Source: Chloracidobacterium sp.
GTDB taxonomy: Bacteria > Acidobacteriota > Blastocatellia > Pyrinomonadales > Pyrinomonadaceae
NCBI GenBank assembly: GCA_016706275.1
Contig: JADJJY010000003.1
Coordinates: 372,001 to 436,000 of the forward strand
Length of the DNA stretch: 64,000 nucleotides
Reading direction: 5' to 3'
Part shown: piece by piece, positions 16,365-24,556 of the stretch
How the letters are laid out: each line of letters begins with the position of its first letter
Position numbering within the stretch: the first letter of the stretch is position 1
The notes under the pieces: model-generated
What the model was told of the DNA's origin: nothing
Databases searched by the model: none
What the model saw: only the letters and a program-made list of their open reading frames with translations
Translations under genes and position numbers: made by a program

Positions 16365-17669
16365 CTAGCACAACGCTAAACCCGCATCCAACGCCTCGAT
16401 GACTTTGTCGATGGAGTCGGTGGTTGAGTTGAGCATCACGCCGGTGCGCACTACGTTGCCGTAGAGGCCGCCTTTGCCGATGAGGACGCCCTGGCGTTTG
16501 GTCTCTTCGAAGACGCGAAGGACGAGGTCGGGGGCCGGTTCTTTTGTTTGGCGGTCCTTGACGAGTTCGATGCCCTGCATCAAGCCCATGCCGCGAACGT
16601 CGCCGATGCAGGCGTATTTTTCCTGCAATTTGAGCAACTCATTATGGAAATAATCACCGACGACGCGGGCGTTTGTGCGGAGGTCGTCTTCTTCGATGAC
16701 ATTGATGACCGCGAGGCCGACCGCCGATGAGACCGGATTGCCGCCGAATGTCGAGAAGGTCAGCCCCGGGAACGCATCGGCGACCTCGGGCGTTGCGATC
16801 GTCCAACCGATCGGCACACCGTTGCCCATGCCTTTGGCCGAAGTGATGATGTCCGGCTCGACGCCCCAATGCTCGATGCCAAACCATTTGTCGCCCGTGC
16901 GGCCCCAGGCGGCCTGGACTTCGTCGGAGATAAACAACCCGCCGTGACGGCGTGCGATCTCAGCGACACGCGGGAAATACTCTTTGGGCGGAATAATAAA
17001 TCCGCCGACGCCAAGAACCGTCTCAGCCATAAACGCCGCGATATTGCCGGTCGTCGTCGTATTGATCAATTCCTCGACATCATCCGCACAAGCGACCCCG
17101 CACGTTGGATATTCAAGTTTGAACGGGCATCGGTAACAATACGGCGCCGCCGCATGAACGATCCCCGCAACCTGCGAAGCGATCGGCTTCCAGGTCTTAT
17201 GCCCGATCGTCGAAAGCGCCGTCGCCGAGCGTCCTGCGTAACTATGCCGCAACACGACGATCTCGTTATTCCCCGTCGCGATCTTCGCCGCGAGGATTGC
17301 GGTGTCGTCGGCCTCGGTGCCGCTGTTCGAAAAGAACGATTTCTTCAAATTCCCCGGCGTGATCTCAGCCAGTTTCTCCGCCAGATCCCCCTGCGGTCCG
17401 TTCGCATAAAGCGTCGACATATGCGAGATCTTATCGACCTGCTCCTTCCACGCCGCATTGACCCGCGGATTCGCGTGCCCGATGCTCACCGTCAGCACCC
17501 CGCCAAAGGCATCGAGATACTTATTGCCTTGGTCATCCCAGACATATTCGCCCTCGCCGCGAACCAAAGCGATCGGCTCCTGGTAGTAAGTGGCAACTGC
17601 CGGGAAAAGGAATTCCTTGTGCTTTTCGATAGCACTCTTTAACGGTGATGTTTGTTCTGCTTGTGTCAT
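16365..17669 (-). CDS. class III aminotransferase (beta-alanine / alanine-glyoxylate type)
   Basis: A PLP enzyme of 434 residues in the AGXT2-like branch. SNSGTEADDTAILAAK binds the cofactor phosphate; LFISDEVQAAWGRTGDKW holds the ring-binding Asp; the Schiff-base Lys is in IITSAKGMGNGVPIG. An unusual Cys cluster, YCYRCPFKLEYPTCGVAC, is typical of this AGXT2 branch. It would move the amino group of beta-alanine or beta-aminoisobutyrate to pyruvate or glyoxylate, making the semialdehyde used by the dehydrogenase at 1857. It stands 4 kb from the hydantoinase on the same strand. Ornithine or GABA transamination is the main alternative. Confidence 0.9.
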   Translation of the reverse strand: MTQAEQTSPLKSAIEKHKEFLFPAVATYYQEPIALVRGEGEYVWDDQGNKYLDAFGGVLTVSIGHANPRVNAAWKEQVDKISHMSTLYANGPQGDLAEKLAEITPGNLKKSFFSNSGTEADDTAILAAKIATGNNEIVVLRHSYAGRSATALSTIGHKTWKPIASQVAGIVHAAAPYCYRCPFKLEYPTCGVACADDVEELINTTTTGNIAAFMAETVLGVGGFIIPPKEYFPRVAEIARRHGGLFISDEVQAAWGRTGDKWFGIEHWGVEPDIITSAKGMGNGVPIGWTIATPEVADAFPGLTFSTFGGNPVSSAVGLAVINVIEEDDLRTNARVVGDYFHNELLKLQEKYACIGDVRGMGLMQGIELVKDRQTKEPAPDLVLRVFEETKRQGVLIGKGGLYGNVVRTGVMLNSTTDSIDKVIEALDAGLALC

Positions 17670-17680
17670 AAGATTATTTA

Positions 17681-17754
17681 AACGCGAAAGACGCGAACCT
17701 GCGAAAATGAGTAGCTTATTTTACTCTACTTTCGCCAAAGTTCGCGCCATTTTG
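17681..17754. repeat. imperfect inverted word repeat (CGCGAA type)
   Basis: AACGCGAAAGACGCGAACCT followed by GCGAAAATGAGTAG faces CTACTTTCGCCAAAGTTCGC about 15 bases on. The words repeat every 9-10 bases and the two halves are loosely complementary. It fills the gap between the TPR gene end and the aminotransferase start, where it could form an RNA hairpin. Confidence 0.65.
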
Positions 17755-17775
17755 TAATTATTTAGCGTAAATCGT

Positions 17776-19521
17776 CTAATTCTTAAATTTGACCGACCGC
17801 ACGGCTCGCTCGCCAGCGAGCTTTGCCTGATCGAAAACCGTAGAGTATGAAATGCTGACTTCCCATAGAGCGTTGTCCCGACGAATAAATACGGTTTGGT
17901 TTTTGCTAAATCCCGAGTTTTCGACAACTAACGCCGCATCGCCGAAATTTATCGGAAAACTCGAGATGCGAAAATCTGAACGGGTATTATCCTTGTTTCT
18001 GCTCTCAAGCTCTTTCGAAAACCTCACGTGCTCCTCTGCCGCCTGCATCGCCGTCGGCTGCGGTATACGCGGTGGGTAGGTCGAGTACATTACGTGAAGG
18101 TTCACCAGATTATCGCCCCAGACAGCGCAGGTTTGCGAGACACGCTCCGGCAGTTCGGATTTGCAGTTGCCCTCGGACGGCTTTGCCGGAAATTCGAACA
18201 AAACATTGCCAAAATTGTAGAGTTTCCATTCGAGCGGCGGAAATCTGGGTTTACCTACGGCCAATGATCCTTCATTCTTGAACGACGCGATGATCTGACT
18301 CGACAATAGCGCGGCCGCCGTGTCGTCAGCCGGGAATATATGTAAGATCCTGCGGTAGGCGATCGGCCCGCCGAAGACAAGCACCTTTCGCCGCATAGAC
18401 CTATTACTTGACCTGTCAAACTCAACTTCGTCGTAAAACGCCCCGGTTTCGCCGAGAAACTTGGTGTCGTGTATCAGCGATTCGACGGCCTTTGCATTGT
18501 TGAGCAAATATTGAATGTTATCCTCGAGATGCTGTCGCACGGCCTTATAACCTTTGTCTTCCTTTGTATAGACGACATACGCACGCAAGCCACCCTGCTC
18601 AAATTTCCAAGACACCTCGGCCTCGACATTCCCGACGAGTGACGCTAGCGGTTCGCTTCGCTCTAGTTTGAATGGGATCGGTGACGCCACACTTAGTCCC
18701 GTGCCCGTGAGAACCGTGCGTTTCCACTCGGCGGGTACTTTGACCGCCGCGGCTGATGAGTTCGTTTTGCCGTCAAAAAGGCCGTCATATTCCCCCTTGC
18801 CGCCGCCAAATGTATCCGCAAGGATGCGATCCGTCGCGTCAGTGATCGTACCGCCCTTTAAAATATCAGGCGTCGGCGTCGGTAACGGTTTCGGCTTAGT
18901 TTCCGCACCTTTGTCGGTCATTCCCACGGTAGGCGGGATGCCCGGAATTATATTATCGGCAGCCTGTGTGATGGTCATGTCGCCAAATGGATATTCGATC
19001 TGTTTCTTAGCCTCGGCAAATCCCGGATCGAGTTTTACCGCACTCCAATAGTCGGCCTGAGCCGCCGGTTTGCGGCCAACTTTGTCATATATCAGAGCGC
19101 GGCCATAGAAAGCTTTGGCCGTGAACGGGCCTGTCGGCTCTTTGGTTATGACGGTCGTGTAATCATCGATTGCTTTCTGGTTTTCGATACGTTTGCTGTA
19201 AAGCTCGGCCCGGTAAAAATGAAACTTCGCCGCCCCTTTCGTCAGTCGTATCAGCGAAGTGTAGTCTCCGATCGCCGCAGAGTAATAAGCAGCATTTTCG
19301 TACGCAGACGCTCGCAATTGAAACGCCTCAACCGAATCCGGTTGAGCCTCGATCGCCTTAGTACATTTCGCCACGGCGTCCTGATAGTTCTTTTTTACTA
19401 AACTATCCGAACATTGAACTAAAAATTGGCCTGCGTTCTGACCAGCGGCTATCCCCGCAAAAACCAGCGATAGAAAAATAAAAAAACTAAATCGATGCAT
19501 CTTCATAGTTTTAGAAAACAT
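17776..19521 (-). CDS. exported TPR-repeat protein
   Basis: 581 residues; ATG 19521 follows GAGG at nine bases. A signal peptide (residues 10-27) ends GIAAGQ. TPR units span about 30-175: CSDSLVKKNYQDAVAKCTKAI, AFQLRASAYENAAYYSAAIGDY, FHFYRAELYSKRIENQKAIDDY and AFYGRALIYDKVGRKPAAQADY. After a Pro-rich linker (KPKPLPTPTPD) comes a C-terminal half (about 265-580) without recognisable motif, predicted mostly beta. It is likely a periplasmic or envelope protein that binds partners through the TPRs. Function unknown. Confidence 0.85.
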   Translation of the reverse strand: MFSKTMKMHRFSFFIFLSLVFAGIAAGQNAGQFLVQCSDSLVKKNYQDAVAKCTKAIEAQPDSVEAFQLRASAYENAAYYSAAIGDYTSLIRLTKGAAKFHFYRAELYSKRIENQKAIDDYTTVITKEPTGPFTAKAFYGRALIYDKVGRKPAAQADYWSAVKLDPGFAEAKKQIEYPFGDMTITQAADNIIPGIPPTVGMTDKGAETKPKPLPTPTPDILKGGTITDATDRILADTFGGGKGEYDGLFDGKTNSSAAAVKVPAEWKRTVLTGTGLSVASPIPFKLERSEPLASLVGNVEAEVSWKFEQGGLRAYVVYTKEDKGYKAVRQHLEDNIQYLLNNAKAVESLIHDTKFLGETGAFYDEVEFDRSSNRSMRRKVLVFGGPIAYRRILHIFPADDTAAALLSSQIIASFKNEGSLAVGKPRFPPLEWKLYNFGNVLFEFPAKPSEGNCKSELPERVSQTCAVWGDNLVNLHVMYSTYPPRIPQPTAMQAAEEHVRFSKELESRNKDNTRSDFRISSFPINFGDAALVVENSGFSKNQTVFIRRDNALWEVSISYSTVFDQAKLAGERAVRSVKFKN

Positions 19522-19568
19522 ACTTAAATCCTCGTGCTTATTGATGTGATTGCTCTCAGGAGTTCGGC

Positions 19569-20111
19569 CTACATTTGATTTTTGTCGTCTTTAGCCTTGT
19601 CCGGAGAGCCTCTCTTGGGTGCTCCAAAGGCCATCTTCCAGACGCCGTCCTCTTTGATAAATTCCATCGGCTTCCAGCCGCCTTTTTCGTCAAGGTATTC
19701 GATCGTCGCGTAATCGCCATCGATCTTTTCGTTGCGGGCCTCGGCGGTTGCGGCCTGCGGCTTGTCGCACAATTCTTTTAACTGATCGTCAAGCGTCGAT
19801 TTTTTCTTGTCATCAGCCTCCGCGATCATTGTGAGGAACTCGATCACGTCCTTGGACATCACCTTTTTCAGCCCTTCGATATCCTTATTTTTGCGTGCAG
19901 TGTACGCGGCTTTGTAAGCATCGGTCGGCGTTCCGGCCGAGTTCGTCGTCGTATTGGCCGGTGCAGGCATTGCGGCGTTTGCAGGCTGATTTGTATTCGC
20001 CGTTACCTTGTTGTCGTTAGTGTTATTTGCCGCTGGTTTTTGGCACGCCATCATCGCACCAAAAATGGCGATGGCAAGTGATAGAAATAAAAGATCTTTT
20101 GTTTTGTTCAC
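19569..20111 (-). CDS. lipoprotein with NTF2-like (DUF4878-type) domain
   Basis: 180 residues starting at GTG 20111 behind GGAG. Lipobox AMMAC, then a low-complexity Asn/Thr/Pro/Ala linker (to about 60) common in lipoproteins of this window. The globular part has TDAYKAAYTARKNKDIEGLKK and ends GGWKPMEFIKEDGVWKMAF, the pattern of small NTF2-like domains that bind unknown ligands. It lies 47 bases upstream of the TPR gene on the same strand and may be co-transcribed. No enzymatic function can be claimed. Confidence 0.8.
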   Translation of the reverse strand: MNKTKDLLFLSLAIAIFGAMMACQKPAANNTNDNKVTANTNQPANAAMPAPANTTTNSAGTPTDAYKAAYTARKNKDIEGLKKVMSKDVIEFLTMIAEADDKKKSTLDDQLKELCDKPQAATAEARNEKIDGDYATIEYLDEKGGWKPMEFIKEDGVWKMAFGAPKRGSPDKAKDDKNQM

Positions 20112-20224
20112 GTTTTCTCCAATGATCTGAAATAAAAATATGATCGAATCAAATCTCGAATATTGAGATTTTACATCAAACCGCTTTGTTTGACAGCCGC
20201 GAGTGTTTTGCTGAAGATGAATCT

Positions 20225-21907
20225 ATGCTGAATTCTTTCAAATACTCACTTCCTAAATCAATACAAACCGACCTTACAGATGAGATAAGTTCGTGGACTG
20301 ACGACCAAAAGATCCGGCGACTTTGGTCAAAAGACGCATCCGTTTGGACAAACGACGACGAAGCAAAATGGCTCGGCTGGCTAGATATTGTCGCTGAGGA
20401 ACTCGGCGATCTGCAAAAGTATCGTGACCTGCAAACCGACCTAGCGACGGCTGGGTTCACAGACGTTTTGCTGATGGGCATGGGCGGGTCGTCGTTGTGT
20501 CCGGAAGTCTTGGCAATGACGTTTGGTAAAGCAAATTTCCACATTCTCGACTCGACCGTTCCGGCGCAGGTGAAAGCTGTCGAAGACAAACTTGATCTCA
20601 CGACGACTTTGTTCATTGTCGCAAGCAAATCAGGTTCGACACTTGAGCCAAATTGTTTCAAGCAGTATTTCTTTGAGAAAGTCGCCGAGGCGGTCGGGCG
20701 GGAGAATGCGGGCAAACAGTTCATTGCGATAACCGACCCCGGCTCAAAGATGGAACAGGTCGCTAAAGATGACAGCTTTCGCCACATTTTCTACGGCAAA
20801 CCGCAGATCGGCGGACGCTTTTCGGCATTGTCGGCGTTTGGAATGACGGCGGCGACGGCGATGGGGCTGGATGTCGAGAGTTTTCTAACAAATTCAAAAG
20901 AAATGGTCGATGCCTGTCGAGTCGAAGATGTTACGGCAAATCCCGGAGCCTTGCTCGGACTTATTCTCGGCCTTTGCCATAAACACGGACGCGACAAACT
21001 CACGATCTTCACCTCACCTGAGATCCACGACCTAGGGGCTTGGATGGAACAGCTTGTTGCCGAATCGACCGGAAAAAATGGTGTTTCGATAATCCCGGTT
21101 GACCGCGAACCGATACTAGCGGCGGCTAAATATGGCGACGACCGAATCTTCGCGTTTCTGAGTCTGAAAGGCGATACGTCATTCGATGATGCCTATAACG
21201 AACTAACATCTGCCGGGCATCCAACGGCAAAGATCGAACTCGATTCTATCAATAACATCGGCCAGGAATTTTTCCGCTGGGAATTTGCAACGGCAGTTGC
21301 GGGTTCGGTAATGCAGATCAACCCTTTCAACCAACCCGATGTCGAATCTGCCAAGATCGAGGCTAGAAAGATCACCGACGAATACGAGCAGACCGGCTCA
21401 TTGCCCGATGAACAAGCTTTCTTCGAAGCTGACGGCGTCTCGCTTTTCACCGGAGACGACTATGCGACCAAAATGGCGGCAGGTGCAGGAAATTCGTTGC
21501 AAGGCATCCTCGATAGTCATTTGGCTAATGTCGCGAGCGGCGATTACTTCGCGATACTCGGATACATCGAAATGAACACCGAAACCGAAGCTCTGCTTCA
21601 GACAATCCGTGAAAAGGTTATCGCTCGAACGGGCATCGCGACGTGTTTAGGTTTCGGCCCGCGATTCTTGCACTCGACCGGACAGGCTTACAAGGGCGGT
21701 GCCAACAATGGTGTGTTTTTACAGATCACGTCTGACGACGCATTTGACCTCGCCGTGCCGGGGCAAAAATATGCTTTTGGCGTTGTGAAATCCGCCCAGT
21801 CACGCGGCGATTTTCAGGTATTGCTTGATCGCGGCCGACGGGCATTGCGGGTTCATTTAGGAGCGGATATAAAAAGCGGCCTCAAAATGCTATCTGATCT
21901 TATTTGA
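20225..21907 (+). CDS. glucose-6-phosphate isomerase of the transaldolase-fusion type, stand-alone
   Basis: 560 residues from ATG 20225; a TTG at 20186 would add 13. It matches the C-terminal isomerase half of bifunctional Tal-Pgi proteins: DDQKIRRLWSKDASVW linker, LLMGMGGSSLCPEV and VASKSGSTLEPN for sugar-phosphate binding, GQEFFRWEFATAVAG, and LHSTGQAYKGG near the end. It would convert glucose-6-P and fructose-6-P in glycolysis. No transaldolase domain is present: only about 110 bases separate it from the divergent lipoprotein gene. The transaldolase must be encoded elsewhere or be lost. The 3' end overlaps the convergent mannosidase gene by 18 bases. Confidence 0.88.
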   Translation: MLNSFKYSLPKSIQTDLTDEISSWTDDQKIRRLWSKDASVWTNDDEAKWLGWLDIVAEELGDLQKYRDLQTDLATAGFTDVLLMGMGGSSLCPEVLAMTFGKANFHILDSTVPAQVKAVEDKLDLTTTLFIVASKSGSTLEPNCFKQYFFEKVAEAVGRENAGKQFIAITDPGSKMEQVAKDDSFRHIFYGKPQIGGRFSALSAFGMTAATAMGLDVESFLTNSKEMVDACRVEDVTANPGALLGLILGLCHKHGRDKLTIFTSPEIHDLGAWMEQLVAESTGKNGVSIIPVDREPILAAAKYGDDRIFAFLSLKGDTSFDDAYNELTSAGHPTAKIELDSINNIGQEFFRWEFATAVAGSVMQINPFNQPDVESAKIEARKITDEYEQTGSLPDEQAFFEADGVSLFTGDDYATKMAAGAGNSLQGILDSHLANVASGDYFAILGYIEMNTETEALLQTIREKVIARTGIATCLGFGPRFLHSTGQAYKGGANNGVFLQITSDDAFDLAVPGQKYAFGVVKSAQSRGDFQVLLDRGRRALRVHLGADIKSGLKMLSDLI

Positions 21908-24481
21908 TGGTCTCGAGCCGGTGATCTTGAGCAGATGCGTTTGAATCTGCTGCTGATCGATGTTGGCGTTGAGTTGGCCCGACAAAACCGTCGCCGGAGC
22001 TATCGTCGTTTCGATATGCGTCAGCCGCTCAGCCGCGGTTATCGGCCGCGAAAGTGACAACGAGTAGTTAGACGGCGAGTTGCCCTGATTCCAAACCCTC
22101 GCGACGATCCCTCGGCTGATCCCGTCCTCGGCAGGCTTTAACGCCCAAAGAAAAACATTCGGATCGGTTATCTGCAAGAACGAATAATTGTTCGCCGGAT
22201 AGGGTCGCTCCTGTGTGCCGGTGCCGTTGATCATGATCGAAACAAATGGATTCTGATGTTCGAGCGACATTTTCATCGCCGATGCCTGATCAAAGCTTCC
22301 GTGCGTCTGTATCGCGAACCGCTGTAAAAACTCGCTGTCGCCACCTTGATCCGGGATCCCAAGCGAAGGGCCGTCGGTCTGTCCCCCAGCGAGAATGTTG
22401 AACTGCGGCGTCGTGGTATCGAGGGCCGTGACCGAGCTCCAGCCTAGCCGCATAAAATGATCGTCTGCATTCGATACTGTCACGCCAAAATTATTCGTCG
22501 CACCGTCAGTGACGTCGGCAAAATGATTCATCGTCAGCCAGTCGTAACGAGCGTTCCTCGTCGCATAGTGGCCGCCGCTCGTCGTGAGTTTGCCGCGAAT
22601 GACGGCTCCGACCTCTTCGTGCCAGACGTCAGGTGAATTGATATCGAACGAATAACTCCATGTCTTGAGGTCGCCAAAATTCGCAGAGATCGTGTTGCTG
22701 ATGTCGACACGATCTATATCTTTATAAAGCGTTAAACGTGTTGTATGTGCGATCGGGCTCGATGAGACTGCCTTTAGTGTTACGCTGACCGCTCCGGAGC
22801 TTTCGACTGTCACGCTGCCGCTGCGGTTACCGCCTAGGTCATTGAGCACGCGGCCACCGATATTTCGCACGGTTTCGCGATCGCCTCTGGTCTTATCGAT
22901 CAGGCTGGTGATGGCTCCATCGGGTGCGAGCGTGACGCGATAGTTGGCATTTTCAACCGTCGTACCGTTCACCGTCGGACCACCTAGGGACGCCGTTCCA
23001 GCCCCATTCCTGATCTCATAGACCTTATAACCGGCTGAGGGGACGTCTCCGGCCAACACGCGCAACATCCTTTTCGGACGAACATCGATTATCTGCGACG
23101 GCACCTCAAGGCCAGTCGAAACGTCAACAACGTGAACCTTTTTACTCGGTATTTTTATTGGAACATCGGCAAAATCTGTACGCGTCCAACTGAGCGGATT
23201 AAAGACGGCGAACCTCTCCTCAATGCCCGATCTGGATATCTGGGAGCTAAGTTCGGCCTTAGCATCGTCGTAGAGTTTATCTACGTACGAAGTGATCTCT
23301 TGCTCGATCTTTCGGTTCCACGCCGCCCGCTCGGCTCGCGTTATTATCGTCCCGTCCGCCGTCCAATCGTGCTCGAAATAGAGCCCTAAGTTGATCATTG
23401 CCCTGTCACGAGCGGCGATACGCGAATTCATGAACGCCGGCTGATTTATCGACACAAGCGTCGCCATCGCCTCGGCACTTCGCAGCTTTTCGGTGCTACG
23501 CTTTACCCGCGAGGAGACCTCTGCCAGCGATGCAATGAGGGTGTCCCATTCATTGCCAAACGACGCGGAATAGGTCTCGAGGCCCGCCCCGTAACTGGTT
23601 TCAAAATCGCGAAAGAAATCTTCCTGATTCGAAACGATTATCCTGCGTTTGGCACTCGAATTTTGCTGGGCAACGTTGATAAATTCGTCGCTCGTGTATT
23701 GTAGGTCGTCCCAACCGCGGCCAAAGGCTCCGATCACGGGAAAGGGATATTTTGACAGGAATGTCGGATCCGTCTCCGCAAAGGCGAGCGACGCCAGAGG
23801 GTCAAATGCCTCAGAATATCCGCCGTACATCTTGTTATTCGCGAGCTGCGACTGCCACTTCATCAGCACTTTGCTGCCGTCGCGTCCACCGGCGTAATAA
23901 ATTTCGCGCTCGCGGTTGTTCAATTGGGTAACCTGCGTCGCACAGTCGCAGACGCCTTTCCATGAATACCTAGCACCGGAACCAGCCCACAACGAAGCGA
24001 GTCCGAACGGCATCGTCTGATCCTCCATTGCAATAGCAAGTGGAAACTGCACGTTGTGACGCCGCTCGATCAGCCCCGGATAATACATTCCGCGAAGCAC
24101 CGATTCGGTTGGAGCACCCCCTTGCACGAGCACCAGCGGATTTAACGCAACGCTCATATGCCCGTCACGAACGCGCGACATCATACGCGCAAACTGCGCC
24201 GGTGTTCGGTTCCGCTCGTACTCCCACATCCACAGGCTGCCGTCGCAATTCCAACGCATCTGCTGATCCGAGGGATTGCCAGCGGTTTCGTCCATCTTAT
24301 TCAGGTAATAATCGATCATCGTCAGGAACGCCTGGCGGTAGGTCGCTTCGTCAGCGGTCCAGTAATAATCGGTATGATCATCCGGCGAAATGTAGATACG
24401 CTTTTGAGCAGTTATCGGTACAACGAGTAAGAGTATTGCAATAACTGAAACGAAACTTAATTTTGAGCAGAACAGCCGCAT
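21890..24481 (-). CDS. exported GH38-like alpha-mannosidase
   Basis: 863 residues. The signal peptide (VSVIAILLLVVPITAQ) suggests periplasm or surface. The N-terminal catalytic part begins RIYISPDDHTDYYWTADEATY, the H-x-D...W zinc-site pattern of family 38, with DGSLWMWEYER following. NPLSWTRTDFADVPIKIP marks the start of the C-terminal beta-sandwich half, which runs to the end (NVFLWALKPAEDG). The likely role is removal of alpha-mannosyl units from glycans taken from outside. The first metal motif is HTDYYW, not the commoner HxDxGW, so activity should be taken as probable only. It is followed on its strand by no close gene. Confidence 0.82.
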   Translation of the reverse strand: MRLFCSKLSFVSVIAILLLVVPITAQKRIYISPDDHTDYYWTADEATYRQAFLTMIDYYLNKMDETAGNPSDQQMRWNCDGSLWMWEYERNRTPAQFARMMSRVRDGHMSVALNPLVLVQGGAPTESVLRGMYYPGLIERRHNVQFPLAIAMEDQTMPFGLASLWAGSGARYSWKGVCDCATQVTQLNNREREIYYAGGRDGSKVLMKWQSQLANNKMYGGYSEAFDPLASLAFAETDPTFLSKYPFPVIGAFGRGWDDLQYTSDEFINVAQQNSSAKRRIIVSNQEDFFRDFETSYGAGLETYSASFGNEWDTLIASLAEVSSRVKRSTEKLRSAEAMATLVSINQPAFMNSRIAARDRAMINLGLYFEHDWTADGTIITRAERAAWNRKIEQEITSYVDKLYDDAKAELSSQISRSGIEERFAVFNPLSWTRTDFADVPIKIPSKKVHVVDVSTGLEVPSQIIDVRPKRMLRVLAGDVPSAGYKVYEIRNGAGTASLGGPTVNGTTVENANYRVTLAPDGAITSLIDKTRGDRETVRNIGGRVLNDLGGNRSGSVTVESSGAVSVTLKAVSSSPIAHTTRLTLYKDIDRVDISNTISANFGDLKTWSYSFDINSPDVWHEEVGAVIRGKLTTSGGHYATRNARYDWLTMNHFADVTDGATNNFGVTVSNADDHFMRLGWSSVTALDTTTPQFNILAGGQTDGPSLGIPDQGGDSEFLQRFAIQTHGSFDQASAMKMSLEHQNPFVSIMINGTGTQERPYPANNYSFLQITDPNVFLWALKPAEDGISRGIVARVWNQGNSPSNYSLSLSRPITAAERLTHIETTIAPATVLSGQLNANIDQQQIQTHLLKITGSRPSNKIR

Positions 24482-24556
24482 ATCGTAACAATAAACATGT
24501 AAAACGCCGTGTTTTCCATATCGGACAGTATGTTGATCATACTATTGCCCCGCGGC

